This document shows, piece after piece, positions 54,599 to 63,217 of a DNA stretch of 64,000 nt. The notes under the pieces were generated by a model. That model was not told the origin of the DNA, ran no database searches, and saw only the letters and a list, made by a program, of their open reading frames with translations. The translations under genes and the position numbers were made by a program. Origin of the DNA: Chryseobacterium kimseyorum (lineage in GTDB: Bacteria > Bacteroidota > Bacteroidia > Flavobacteriales > Weeksellaceae); the NCBI RefSeq assembly GCF_025971945.1, contig NZ_JAPDHW010000016.1:1-64000 (forward strand), written 5' to 3'. The stretch's first letter is position 1, and each line of letters starts with the position of its first letter.

Positions 54599-55465
54599 AT
54601 GAAATCAATTATATATATACTGTTATTATTTGCTGCTAATCTCAATGCACAGACAGCCTCTAAGGAACAAATAATCTCTGGTTTGCCTGAAATCGAAATT
54701 ACGGAAGGAATTAATCTGCATATTATTTCTCCGGAACCCATCCAGTATGTAGACTTATCCACTGAAAATTTGACAGGTGATTTACCAACTTCCAGTATTG
54801 CAAGAATAAAAATTACCAATGAACAAAATTCTGAACTGAAGGAAAAAAAAGTAAAACCAATTGCATTTTTCAATGGAGATAAAATTGGGATTATTACCGT
54901 TGTGGGACAGTCCTTCATTGCTCAATATAAAGCCATTTACAAAAATTCAGAAAGCTTGAATACAGTCACAAATATTCATATTCAACCGGAAGCAATGCAG
55001 CCTGTTGAGTTTGATAAAATGATCTTTTCCAATCTCGAGCTCAGAAAATTTGCAATGGACATCATTCAGAAAAAATCTGAGAATAATCCAATAAGAGTAG
55101 AGAAAGACTTTAATCTCAGCCTTCAGCTCAATAATGTTTATGTGATCAGCGATTATATTTTTCTCGATATGACTTTTAAAAATAACTCAAATCTGAGCTA
55201 TGATATTGAAGCGTTAAAATTTTCAATTGAAGACAAAAAAATCTATAAAGCAACAAACAATCAAAGCATTGAGATGACCCCGCTTTTTCAGCTGAATCCT
55301 CAAAAGCATTTTAAGAAAAATTTCCGAAATATTTATGTCTTCAAAAAATTCACATATCCAAATTCAAAGGTATTGATGATAAGGTTGATTGAAGAGCAAC
55401 TGTCGGGAAGAACTATTGAAATGAAAGTGAACTATTCTGACATCCTTAAAGCAGATACTTTCTAG
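54599..55465 (+). CDS. traN: conjugative transfer protein TraN (DUF4138, VirB9-like)
   Basis: A 288-residue protein with a signal peptide ('IYILLLFAANLNAQ') and a beta-rich body ('EGINLHIISPEPIQYVDLST', 'AQYKAIYKNSESL'). The C-terminal half has 'NNVYVISDYIFLDMTFKNNS' and 'EALKFSIEDKKIYKATNNQS', the DUF4138/TraN pattern. It is the VirB9-like outer component that contacts TraM. Length is normal. Confidence 0.92.
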   Translation: MKSIIYILLLFAANLNAQTASKEQIISGLPEIEITEGINLHIISPEPIQYVDLSTENLTGDLPTSSIARIKITNEQNSELKEKKVKPIAFFNGDKIGIITVVGQSFIAQYKAIYKNSESLNTVTNIHIQPEAMQPVEFDKMIFSNLELRKFAMDIIQKKSENNPIRVEKDFNLSLQLNNVYVISDYIFLDMTFKNNSNLSYDIEALKFSIEDKKIYKATNNQSIEMTPLFQLNPQKHFKKNFRNIYVFKKFTYPNSKVLMIRLIEEQLSGRTIEMKVNYSDILKADTF

Positions 55466-55519
55466 CGGAAGTTCCGTATTCACTTGATCATACTCTACAC
55501 ATTAAATTTTGATAAGAAA

Positions 55520-57508
55520 ATGCAAGAACAACAACATCAAATAAAAATTTACGGGTTTCTACAGAAAGTTGTGTACGCGATGGTCGCATTAGATTGTATG
55601 TCCTTATTCTATCTGAATGCTGATGTACCTGTAATCACCAATTTATTGAAGAATTTTACAAAAATGAGTTTCATTTATCCACCGATCCATGCAAAGATTG
55701 CTACGTTGATTTTAATTGGCTTGGTGGCTACAGGGACGAAAGCAAAGAAAAAGCAAGACTTAAATATTGCTATAGAAATTGTTGTACCGATGCTTGTCGG
55801 TTTGGCTATGATCTTCTCATCCTTGAGTTTTCAAGAAGAGGCCGGAAATGGCTCATTGCCGAAAATTTTTCCAGGGCTTAATTTGTATCAGGTCATTTAT
55901 GCCGCTCTTTCTTTTCTAGGAGCTGTTATTCTTCAGATGGGCGCGGACAGTATTTCAAAACTAATGCAGCAGAAAATGGGAAAGGACCGATGGAATGTGG
56001 AAGAAGAATCTTTTGATCAAAACAAAGAACTTGTCAATACGGACACGTCTATTAATATTCCTTATAAATTCCGATATAATAACAGAACCCATAATGGATA
56101 TATCAATATAGACCCTTTTCGAGGTACAATTGTCATCGGAGTACCAGGAAGCGGAAAATCATTTGGTGTCATTAACCCGTCGATTCGTCAGATGATTGCT
56201 AAGGGTTTCTGTCTTTGCATCTATGATTTTAAATTTCCGGATTTAGCTCAGATCGCATATTACCAGTACTTGAAGAAAAAAAGTAAGGAATCTGGATACA
56301 ATTATAGTTTTCATGTCATCAACCTGAACGAAGTTGAAAAGTCCAGAAGAGTAAATCCATTTCATAAAAAATACATTCAAACATTAGCTGAAGCGCAGGA
56401 AATGGCAGAATCAATGGTGTCATCTCTCCAAAAAGGCGGAGCAAGTTCAGGAGGCGGTTCAGAAGCTTTTTTTACACAATCGGCGATCAATTTTCTGTCT
56501 TCCTGTATTTATTTTTTTGCAAGGTTCGAGAATGGGAAATATTCAGACCTGCCTCATATTTTATCGTTTATGAATCGTAGTTATAAAGAGATTTTTGATA
56601 CACTTTTTTCCAACGAAGAGATTTTTTCCTTGCTTTCCCCATTCAAAACTGCATATGAAAACAAAGCTTTTGATCAGCTGGAAGGTCAGATTGGAACTTT
56701 GAAAATATTCCTTTCCCGTCTGGCAACCAAAGAAAGCTTCTGGGTATTTTCTGCAGATGAAGTTGAGTTGAAAATAACAGATAAGCAAAATCCATCGATT
56801 ATGATTTTAGCTTCAGATCCTGCAACTCAGGATATCAATTCAGCTTTGTATTCTTCAATCCTTAACAGGACTCTTCGTCTTATAAATTCTAAGCATAATC
56901 TGCCAGGTGGAATTATCGCTGATGAATTTCCGACGATCTATATTCATAAGATTGACACTATAGTGGCAACGGCTCGAAGTAACAAAGTTGCCGTGGTTTT
57001 AGGACTTCAGGAGATTCCTCAGCTTCGTCAGTTTTACAAAAAAGAAGTTGCCGATACTATTTCTGCTATTGTTGGGAATATACTCTCAGGTTCGGCAAGA
57101 GATAAAAATACTTTGGAATGGCTCGAAAAATTGTTTGGTAAGATTAAGCAAAAATCATATTCCCAGTCTATTTCACAACAAGGAACAACAACCAGCATCA
57201 ACGAAAAAATGGATTTTATGATTCCGGCAGGAAAAATTGCAGCATTAAAGACCGGGGAGATGGTTGGAATGATTGCGCAGGGCGAAAAAAATAGTACCGA
57301 AGAATATAAGACTTCTGCAATAAGAGGCAAGATTAATCTGGATATGAAAGCCATCAAGGAAGAAGAACGAAATTACCGATCGATGCCAAATTACTATTCA
57401 TTCGTGGATAAAAAAGGTGTTAATCGTAAGGAGGAAGTTCTGATGACAAATTTCAGAAAAATCAATAAGGAAGTAGAACTCATTGTCAAGGAAAATATCA
57501 AAGAATAA
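55520..57508 (+). CDS. mobC: type IV coupling protein (VirD4/MobC-like)
   Basis: About 662 residues from ATG 55520; the frame is open from 55484, but the upstream codons are not family-like. N-terminal membrane segments ('IHAKIATLILIGLVATGT', 'IAIEIVVPMLVGLAMIFSSL', 'VIYAALSFLGAVILQMGA') precede the ATPase with Walker A 'GVPGSGKS' (207-214), 'LCIYDFKFPDLAQIAYY', 'GGIIADEFPTIYIHKID' as Walker B and 'TARSNKVAVVLGLQEIPQL'. Coupling proteins bring the relaxase-DNA complex to the channel. In CTnDOT its counterpart MobC sits with mobA/mobB; here it follows traN, a rearranged order. Confidence 0.9.
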   Translation: MQEQQHQIKIYGFLQKVVYAMVALDCMSLFYLNADVPVITNLLKNFTKMSFIYPPIHAKIATLILIGLVATGTKAKKKQDLNIAIEIVVPMLVGLAMIFSSLSFQEEAGNGSLPKIFPGLNLYQVIYAALSFLGAVILQMGADSISKLMQQKMGKDRWNVEEESFDQNKELVNTDTSINIPYKFRYNNRTHNGYINIDPFRGTIVIGVPGSGKSFGVINPSIRQMIAKGFCLCIYDFKFPDLAQIAYYQYLKKKSKESGYNYSFHVINLNEVEKSRRVNPFHKKYIQTLAEAQEMAESMVSSLQKGGASSGGGSEAFFTQSAINFLSSCIYFFARFENGKYSDLPHILSFMNRSYKEIFDTLFSNEEIFSLLSPFKTAYENKAFDQLEGQIGTLKIFLSRLATKESFWVFSADEVELKITDKQNPSIMILASDPATQDINSALYSSILNRTLRLINSKHNLPGGIIADEFPTIYIHKIDTIVATARSNKVAVVLGLQEIPQLRQFYKKEVADTISAIVGNILSGSARDKNTLEWLEKLFGKIKQKSYSQSISQQGTTTSINEKMDFMIPAGKIAALKTGEMVGMIAQGEKNSTEEYKTSAIRGKINLDMKAIKEEERNYRSMPNYYSFVDKKGVNRKEEVLMTNFRKINKEVELIVKENIKE

Positions 57509-57512
57509 AATT

Positions 57513-58379
57513 ATGAAATCGAAAGAAAAATATTTGGTAGCTGCAATGATTTTGCTCTGCTATTCATTTGTTTTTGGACAGTTCAATACTCTGACCAGAA
57601 AAGAAAACAAGCATTCAGAATCCAGTGCACCAAAGCATAATTTCCAGAAAGAAAAACCTGATGCAGAAAAGGTAAAAGACAACAAAAATTTCCTTCACAG
57701 ACTTTTTGCTGCCCCAACTAAGGCTGATCTTAAAAAGGAAATTGATTCTTTGAGAGTATTGATGCTTAAATACAGCTTATCAAAAGCAGATCATGAAATA
57801 CTAAGTCCTAAAACTAAAAAAGATTCTCTACTAACATTAAATAATGAACAAATTTCAGAGCAAATGATGAGCAAAAGAAAACCGGCCAAAAGATTCAGTT
57901 TTATCAAAGAAGAGGATTTCGAATCAAAAATAAGCATGCCTCTGGATAAAAGAATTGTTGTTACTTCTCCTTTCGGATGGCGGACACATCCTATTTTCAG
58001 AATTGCGAAAATGCACAATGGAACTGATCTCAAAGCTAATTATGAAAACGTTTATGCCGTTTTAGATGGAGTTGTAACAGAATCCGGATATTCAAAAGGA
58101 GGCGGAAACTATATCAAAATCAGGCATTCTAAATCATTCGTAACATCTTATCTGCATCTTTCAGAAATATATTATAAAGCCGGAGAATTTGTGAAAGCTG
58201 GATTAATTATCGCACAAAGTGGCAACAGCGGAAATTCGACTGGTCCTCATTTACATTTTGCAGTGCAGGAGAATGGAAAATACATCAATCCCATCAAGTT
58301 TCTAAATGACTTAATCAATGCCAATAATCTAATTGCTACCTATTATGCAACAGCAAAAAATTCATACAGCCAACAATAA
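57513..58379 (+). CDS. M23 peptidase (LytM-type) of the transfer operon
   Basis: A 288-residue protein from ATG 57513 with a signal peptide ('MILLCYSFVFGQ'), a coiled-coil/charged linker and a C-terminal M23 domain: 'SPFGWRTHPIFRIAKMHNGT' holds His168 and leads to Asp172, and 'GPHLHF' holds His246 and His248, the full zinc set. It probably cuts peptidoglycan locally so the transfer channel can span the wall, as lytic enzymes do in other conjugation systems. It lies 4 bases after the coupling-protein gene. Confidence 0.88.
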   Translation: MKSKEKYLVAAMILLCYSFVFGQFNTLTRKENKHSESSAPKHNFQKEKPDAEKVKDNKNFLHRLFAAPTKADLKKEIDSLRVLMLKYSLSKADHEILSPKTKKDSLLTLNNEQISEQMMSKRKPAKRFSFIKEEDFESKISMPLDKRIVVTSPFGWRTHPIFRIAKMHNGTDLKANYENVYAVLDGVVTESGYSKGGGNYIKIRHSKSFVTSYLHLSEIYYKAGEFVKAGLIIAQSGNSGNSTGPHLHFAVQENGKYINPIKFLNDLINANNLIATYYATAKNSYSQQ

Positions 58380-58392
58380 AATTTTTACCATT

Positions 58393-59091
58393 ATGCAAAA
58401 TCACAATTTACCTACCGATGAACTCAAAAATTTCGGAATCATTAATGATGACCTCACTTTTTCTAAAAAATTAAGCCCTGATGATATTGAGAAGTTCCTT
58501 CGGGGATACACCATAGTTGCTGACAATGATAAAAACAGAGCCACTTTTCAACTGACAGAAAATAGTACTAAACTGAAGGTTATTTTCCTTGAGCGCGGTA
58601 TGAGTCTTAGTAAAATCCTTGCAAGCAGTAAAGAGAAAGTTCAATATACCGATATTAAGAAACTTTCGAGTCATAATCCACTTATCGAAAAGAAAGCTTT
58701 CATATTCGACATGGAGACAGGAAAAGTGGTAGAGTTCGATTTCATCACCAATGCTAAGGAGCTTACGGCAATCATTGCTGATAAAAAAGAACCCGAAGAG
58801 CTGAACCGATATAAAAATGAATTGCAAAAACTTAAAGTTTTTCTGCAGGATAAAGCAAAGAAGTTCCCTGAAATAGCCAAGGAGATCTCCAAAAACTTGA
58901 ACATTGTTTCCAGAGAAATCGATTCTGTTAACACCATCGCAGCGGATCAAAAGCATATCTCAAAAGTTGGCAATTCAGAAATTCAATTGAATGTGAATGA
59001 CCATGGTATGTATGAAGATGCTAATCGAAGCCGTGAAGAACAGGAAGACCCATCTGAGGAATGTGAAAAAACAAGGGGGTTTAAAAGATAA
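58393..59091 (+). CDS. DUF4099-like element protein
   Basis: About 232 residues from ATG 58393; the frame is open from 58333 inside the peptidase gene. Residues about 1-75 ('LPTDELKNFGIINDDLTFSK', 'LSPDDIEKFLRGYTIVADND', 'TKLKVIFLERG') resemble DUF4099, a module of Bacteroidota conjugative-element proteins. The middle is mixed and the C-terminal 70 residues are charged and helical ('LQKLKVFLQDKAKKFPEIAK') with an acidic end. No catalytic motif is seen. Function is unknown; it is co-transcribed with the transfer genes. Confidence 0.68.
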   Translation: MQNHNLPTDELKNFGIINDDLTFSKKLSPDDIEKFLRGYTIVADNDKNRATFQLTENSTKLKVIFLERGMSLSKILASSKEKVQYTDIKKLSSHNPLIEKKAFIFDMETGKVVEFDFITNAKELTAIIADKKEPEELNRYKNELQKLKVFLQDKAKKFPEIAKEISKNLNIVSREIDSVNTIAADQKHISKVGNSEIQLNVNDHGMYEDANRSREEQEDPSEECEKTRGFKR

Positions 59092-59114
59092 TACTTAACA
59101 TCTAATTATAATTT

Positions 59115-60254
59115 ATGAAGAGCAAATTATCAGGGCTTAATAAAGTGATTGATGTGAAAGTTGGAAAAATATCTTTCTACGATTACGATGGACAAATCGC
59201 TGAAGTAATGGAATTTATATCTGATCAAAGTTATTTAAATGCTCTGCAGAACGAATTCAATTCTAATATGGGAGGTTTCAAGTACGAGACTTTAATAAGG
59301 ACTCCCGAGCTTCTTAAAAAAGTAGACGATTTGATATTCGATGCTTATGGAGAAGAGAATCCAAATTCCCTTGATTTCTATAAAGAAAAATATAATGCAG
59401 TTACTGCTACAGACTGTCTTGATCAATTAGAGTTAAAATCATTTAATGAAAATCAACAAAATACAAATCAACCATTTATTAACAATCAAAATCCAAACAT
59501 TATGGAAACACAAAAAGAATTCGATCAGGTAAAATACCTGAAAGACCAAATGAAATATCTTGGTTTTGGAGAAGACGAGAAACTTCAAAAAGATTTAGAG
59601 AAAGGCATCGATGGAAAAGCACAGCAATTTGAAATTAAAACTTCTTCCGACAAAACGCTACCTGAAAACAGGGTTGATTTTACTTTAAAATTTAGCAAAA
59701 GCGATCAGGGAGGCGTTTTTCTCAATTCCTATCATGCTAAATTAACCAACGATCAAAAAGGGGAAATATCTCATAATTTTCCTGTAAGTCGGGAAAACTC
59801 CTTTACTGCCAAAGAAGCTGTAAATCTGTTGGAAGGACGAAGTGTGAAAATTGAGTTTGTCAATCCTAAAAGCAATCAGACAGAACCAGCTTTTGTTCAA
59901 TTTAATTTTAATGAACGTAAGACTGATAAGGGCAATTATTATTTCCAAAATTTTTACAAAAATTACGGAGTTGATACAGCGAAGATCGTCGAGAAATCAA
60001 ATCTGGTATTTGAAAATCCGGAATGGAAGGAAAATAGTATAAAGTCTTTGGAAAAAGGAAATGTTGTAAAAGTCAAGTTTAAAGAAAACGATCAGGTCGT
60101 AGAAGCAAAAGCTGTTCTGGATCCACAGAATAGAAATCTTAGACTGTATGACAACGATATGAACAGGATTAACACCAATAAACCCTTAGAGGGTTTGGAA
60201 CAGGATCATACTCACGATAAAGCCAATGTTCGGGAACAGAGCATTAAGCGATAA
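59115..60254 (+). CDS. element protein with DUF3945/DUF4099-type repeats
   Basis: A 379-residue protein. Residues 1-125 are a separate small domain ('GLNKVIDVKVGKISFYDYDG', 'YETLIRTPELLKKVDDLIFD') joined by an Asn/Gln-rich linker to a longer conserved part that could itself start at ATG 59502: 'MKYLGFGEDEKLQKDLEKGI', 'FLNSYHAKLTNDQKGEISHN', 'FTAKEAVNLLEGRSVKIEF' and 'KGNYYFQNFYKNYGVDTAKI'. It ends in 'RLYDNDMNRINTNKPLEG'. I recognise it as a recurring protein of Chryseobacterium-type conjugative elements, without known function. The N-terminal part may be a fusion. A strong terminator follows. Confidence 0.7.
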   Translation: MKSKLSGLNKVIDVKVGKISFYDYDGQIAEVMEFISDQSYLNALQNEFNSNMGGFKYETLIRTPELLKKVDDLIFDAYGEENPNSLDFYKEKYNAVTATDCLDQLELKSFNENQQNTNQPFINNQNPNIMETQKEFDQVKYLKDQMKYLGFGEDEKLQKDLEKGIDGKAQQFEIKTSSDKTLPENRVDFTLKFSKSDQGGVFLNSYHAKLTNDQKGEISHNFPVSRENSFTAKEAVNLLEGRSVKIEFVNPKSNQTEPAFVQFNFNERKTDKGNYYFQNFYKNYGVDTAKIVEKSNLVFENPEWKENSIKSLEKGNVVKVKFKENDQVVEAKAVLDPQNRNLRLYDNDMNRINTNKPLEGLEQDHTHDKANVREQSIKR

Positions 60255-60282
60255 ATACTTTTCTTACCTATAATACTACAGG

Positions 60283-60318
60283 AAGCGGTAAGTCATCAAA
60301 AGATTTACCGCTTTTTTT
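60283..60318 (+). terminator. terminator at the end of the transfer operon
   Basis: AAGCGGTAA (60283-60291) and TTACCGCTT (60305-60313) form a perfect 9-bp stem followed by TTTTTTT. It is the clearest terminator downstream of the tra/mob genes. Confidence 0.9.
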
Positions 60319-60332
60319 CAAATCCAATTGAT

Positions 60333-61010
60333 ATGAAAATACAACTTTTATTTCCAATTTTTTTATTTCTACTCGCATTAAATTCCTGCCATAAAAATAT
60401 CAAATCAGAAGAAGGAGGTTTAGATCTTATCTCTAATGTATATTTCGATGCTTCCAAAGATTTAAATCAAATGCAGAGCTTTCATTTATCAAAGATTAAT
60501 TATTTGCAAAATCAATTGATCGAATTAGTGCCTGATCATAAGTTTTCAGGGATCAATAAGCAGGTGTATTATATCAAGGATTCACTATGTTACCCTATTG
60601 ACTCACTTCGTAGTAATGTCATATTCGAAGATATTTCTAAAAAGCAAAGTCCTTTATTGGTCTGGGAAAAGAAGGAAGGTGCTGTCTTTTCAAAGGATTG
60701 GATTCCCAATTACAGAAACCGAAAAAACCTGTCTGATACAATTTTATTTAACAAAAAATATAAACGTTTTGAAATTAATTCTCCGTGGAACTACACCCGT
60801 TTCTATATTTATCCAACAGATACCATTTTGCCCTATTCATTGTACAGACACGCTGAAAAAGATTATCACGGAAGACTTGAACGCATTGATTCCTATAACA
60901 AGAAGACAGATGTTTTTGTGACACTGCAATTATTGCCTAGAAAAACGTGGGATGATGAAGCTAAAGAACTTTTTGAATTTAATCACTTTGTAAAAAACAG
61001 AAAAAATTAA
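60333..61010 (+). CDS. putative lipoprotein of the conjugative element
   Basis: A 225-residue protein with a lipoprotein signal ('PIFLFLLALNSC', Cys at residue 19) followed by an acidic flag-like 'HKNIKSEEGGLDL'. The body is beta-rich and aromatic ('QPLLVWEKKEG'-like strands, 'YRNRKNLSDTILFNKKYKRF', 'WNYTRFYIYPTDTILPYSLY'). No known domain is recognised. Acidic residues after the Cys may direct surface exposure in Bacteroidota lipoproteins. It begins after the operon terminator and overlaps the broken toprim/methylase gene by 1 base (TAATG). Surface exclusion or contact is possible, but nothing proves it. Confidence 0.68.
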   Translation: MKIQLLFPIFLFLLALNSCHKNIKSEEGGLDLISNVYFDASKDLNQMQSFHLSKINYLQNQLIELVPDHKFSGINKQVYYIKDSLCYPIDSLRSNVIFEDISKKQSPLLVWEKKEGAVFSKDWIPNYRNRKNLSDTILFNKKYKRFEINSPWNYTRFYIYPTDTILPYSLYRHAEKDYHGRLERIDSYNKKTDVFVTLQLLPRKTWDDEAKELFEFNHFVKNRKN

Positions 61011-62036
61011 TGAAGGCGGGAATAAATTTTTCAATGATTAAAAACGGAATTTATATCGTCAGTGGAACTAAGAATGAGTTGGTTGTTTTTGGAAAAGAAT
61101 CCGATATGCTTTCATTTCTGGAACTTTTAAAATTAAACGAGCAAGTCATTAATCGAAGTCTTGTCACTTTGAATGTTGCCAGTAATACAACAGAATTTCT
61201 GAATCATTATAAAAAATTTTGATGGTAAAATATTTCTTTGTTGGGAAGGAGGTAGGATAGGTGATGCGGCAACGCTTAAAATTCTGATGGAATTTAAAGA
61301 AAAGAATATTAGGATATTCGCAAGATGTATAAAATTTCAAATGAAGGAAATAAGGACTTGAGTGAATATCTCAGAAACAAATTAAAGCGTCAGAATAAAA
61401 ATATTAATTTAGTTGAATCAAAAAAAATAGTAGATGCAAACCTCATTGTTAAATCAGAAAGAATACCTAACACTCAGTACTTGGGAACCAAAATTTCTGG
61501 AGGAGATTCTGGTAGAACTTTGCGAAACAGCCAATCCGAGCCAAGCGGAGATTACTCAGGAAGACAAACTGTCGGCAGCGATAATGCTGGAAATGGATCT
61601 ACAGGCATAAAGTGGAGCAATTCAAGAAACAGGGGAGGAAGATCTGTTGATGGAACACAACCGCACAATACTGAAAAAAATGAAGAAGTACAAAAACGGT
61701 TGGGCGGAATCATATCCGGGAGAACTGTATCCGAAGGAATCAAAGGAGGATTAGACAATTCTAAAAATATTGAGGAATTAGAAATTCTTATTCCAAAGTA
61801 GAGAGCGCAAAAACTGACCAATGACGAAGTTGAGGAACCCATAATAAGCAAATAAGAAGATTATTTTGTCAAGCGCTCTTTAGACTCTTTAAAACCGAGC
61901 GGAATTTTGGCAATGGTGCTTCCTTCAGGTTGGCTGAACCGGCAGAAGAAACTAAAAAGCGCAGATATTCCAACGCCTACCGTTTACCAACAGGTGCTTT
62001 TGCAGGAACACAAGTCGGAACAGACATCATCATTTC
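61010..62036 (+). pseudogene. broken, internally deleted toprim / N6-adenine methylase gene
   Basis: Pieces of one large element gene can be followed. From ATG 61010: 'GIYIVSGTKNELVVFGKESD' to 'TTEFLNHYK'. After a +1 shift near 61211-61220: 'DGKIFLCWEGGRIGDAATLK', a toprim-like core. After a return shift near 61315: 'YKISNEGNKDLSEYLRNKLK' and a long Gly/Ser-rich linker to TAG 61799. Then in the same frame 'RAQKLTNDEVEE', another stop, and from 61856 'EDYFVKRSLDSLKPSGILAM' with 'VLPSGWLN', an N6-methylase segment. A final shift gives 'YRLPTGAFAGTQVGTDIIIS'. Most of the methylase and any helicase part are missing. The intact family members are very large proteins. Not functional as read. Confidence 0.72.
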
Positions 62037-62048
62037 AACAAAGAAGTT

Positions 62049-62393
62049 ATGGAGCAAGGAGATGTTGAAGCTTTTAGAAAATTATTGGATGATAAATTTA
62101 TTAATCATACAACACCTATTGGTGCTGACAGTGGCCCAAATGGAATGATTAATACTTTCAATAATATATTACGTCCGGCAATGCCTGATTTAACAGTAAC
62201 AATTTATGAATAAATTGGGGAAGGAGATTTATTACGACTCGGAAAAAATATTAGTGGCACGCGTACTGGAGAATTGATGGGAATTACAGCAACTGGTCGT
62301 AAAATAAGTATCGATGTAATAAGGGTTAAAGATGGCAAGTATGTAGAACAAGGGGGTTTAAATACACTACCATCAGTTTTTATCTCAACTTAA
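62049..62393 (+). pseudogene. ester cyclase (SnoaL-like) pseudogene
   Basis: One frame reads 'MEQGDVEAFRKLLDDKFINH', 'TGPNGM'-type sequence ('DSGPNGMINTFNNILRPAMP', 'DLTVTIYE'), an in-frame TAA (62202-62204, probably from a Gln CAA), then 'IGEGDLLRLGKNISGTRTGE', 'LMGITATGRKISIDVIRVKD' and 'YVEQGGLNTLPSV' to TAA 62391. This is the SnoaL-like/ester cyclase fold family, with the N-terminal ~10 residues missing where it abuts the methylase fragment. A single stop and the loss of the start make it a pseudogene. Confidence 0.78.
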
Positions 62394-63217
62394 AAATTAA
62401 AATCATTTGTTAGGTAGATATTTCATTCATGGTAGTCAAAATAATAATATAGTTTTAAATGCTTATTCAGACCATGAAAAGTGTAAGATTCAGTCGCGAA
62501 AATTTTTGCGGTGAAAATTTGGAAGCATAAAGGCGCAAACGTCTGCCTTAATATTTCCAACAGTAATTTCAGATTTATGTTCAAACCACTAAAGAATGTA
62601 GGAATATTCTGAAACTTCACACACCTGTTTCTTTGTTTTTATGTTGTTTCATTGAAGGCATTTGTTTTTGAGGTCTGTGAACAACGTATCGGTCTTTCTT
62701 AATTGACGGCATTGCTGATGATAAAAAAAGAAGCTGGAATAATTCTTCAAAATATTGATCCACTTTTCATAAAGCAGTTTAGCCAGTGACCTTTTTATCC
62801 GTTCTTCATCGTCGGACGACAACAGTTAAAAGAACTGGAATATAAATTTTACTATTAAGCTTTTATGGTTGTCACCTTTTGTAGTGATTGATAATTTCTT
62901 CATTTTAAAGTTTAATAGAAATTACAGTTTTTTATTAACTTAGATAGAGCCAGAAGAGCTAAGTTTTTTTTCAATATTTTTACTCAGATCGAGAGAGTTC
63001 TTTTAATAGAAAACAAAGATAATTAAGAAGGTTTTGAAGGATATAAAATGGAGGAAGAAATTTATTTGGAGTGGAATTGTATTTCTATTCAATTGATTAT
63101 TATTTTTTTAACCGCACCAATATTAGTTTTCCTAAAATGAAAGCTTGATCATCCTTAGTCGGTTCCTTAAAGATTGATCTTAGTTTAAGCGACTGTTTAT
63201 TTTTGTTAACTTTGTGG
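62394..63217. other. gene-poor spacer with a short minus-strand open segment
   Basis: About 820 bases without a supported gene. On the minus strand 62649-62828 is open for about 59 codons ('DDEERIKRSLAKLLYEKWIN', 'ILKNYSSFFFYHQQCRQLRK') and looks protein-like but lacks a start codon; it may be the C-terminal remnant of a gene I cannot identify. TAACTTTG at 63207-63214 fits the -7 consensus but lies only 3 bases before the next ATG. Confidence 0.45.

Noticed and set aside
54499..54918. 139-codon minus-strand open frame opposite traM/traN
   Set aside because: It is fully antisense to two well-supported transfer genes, has no recognised motif and reads as a shadow frame.
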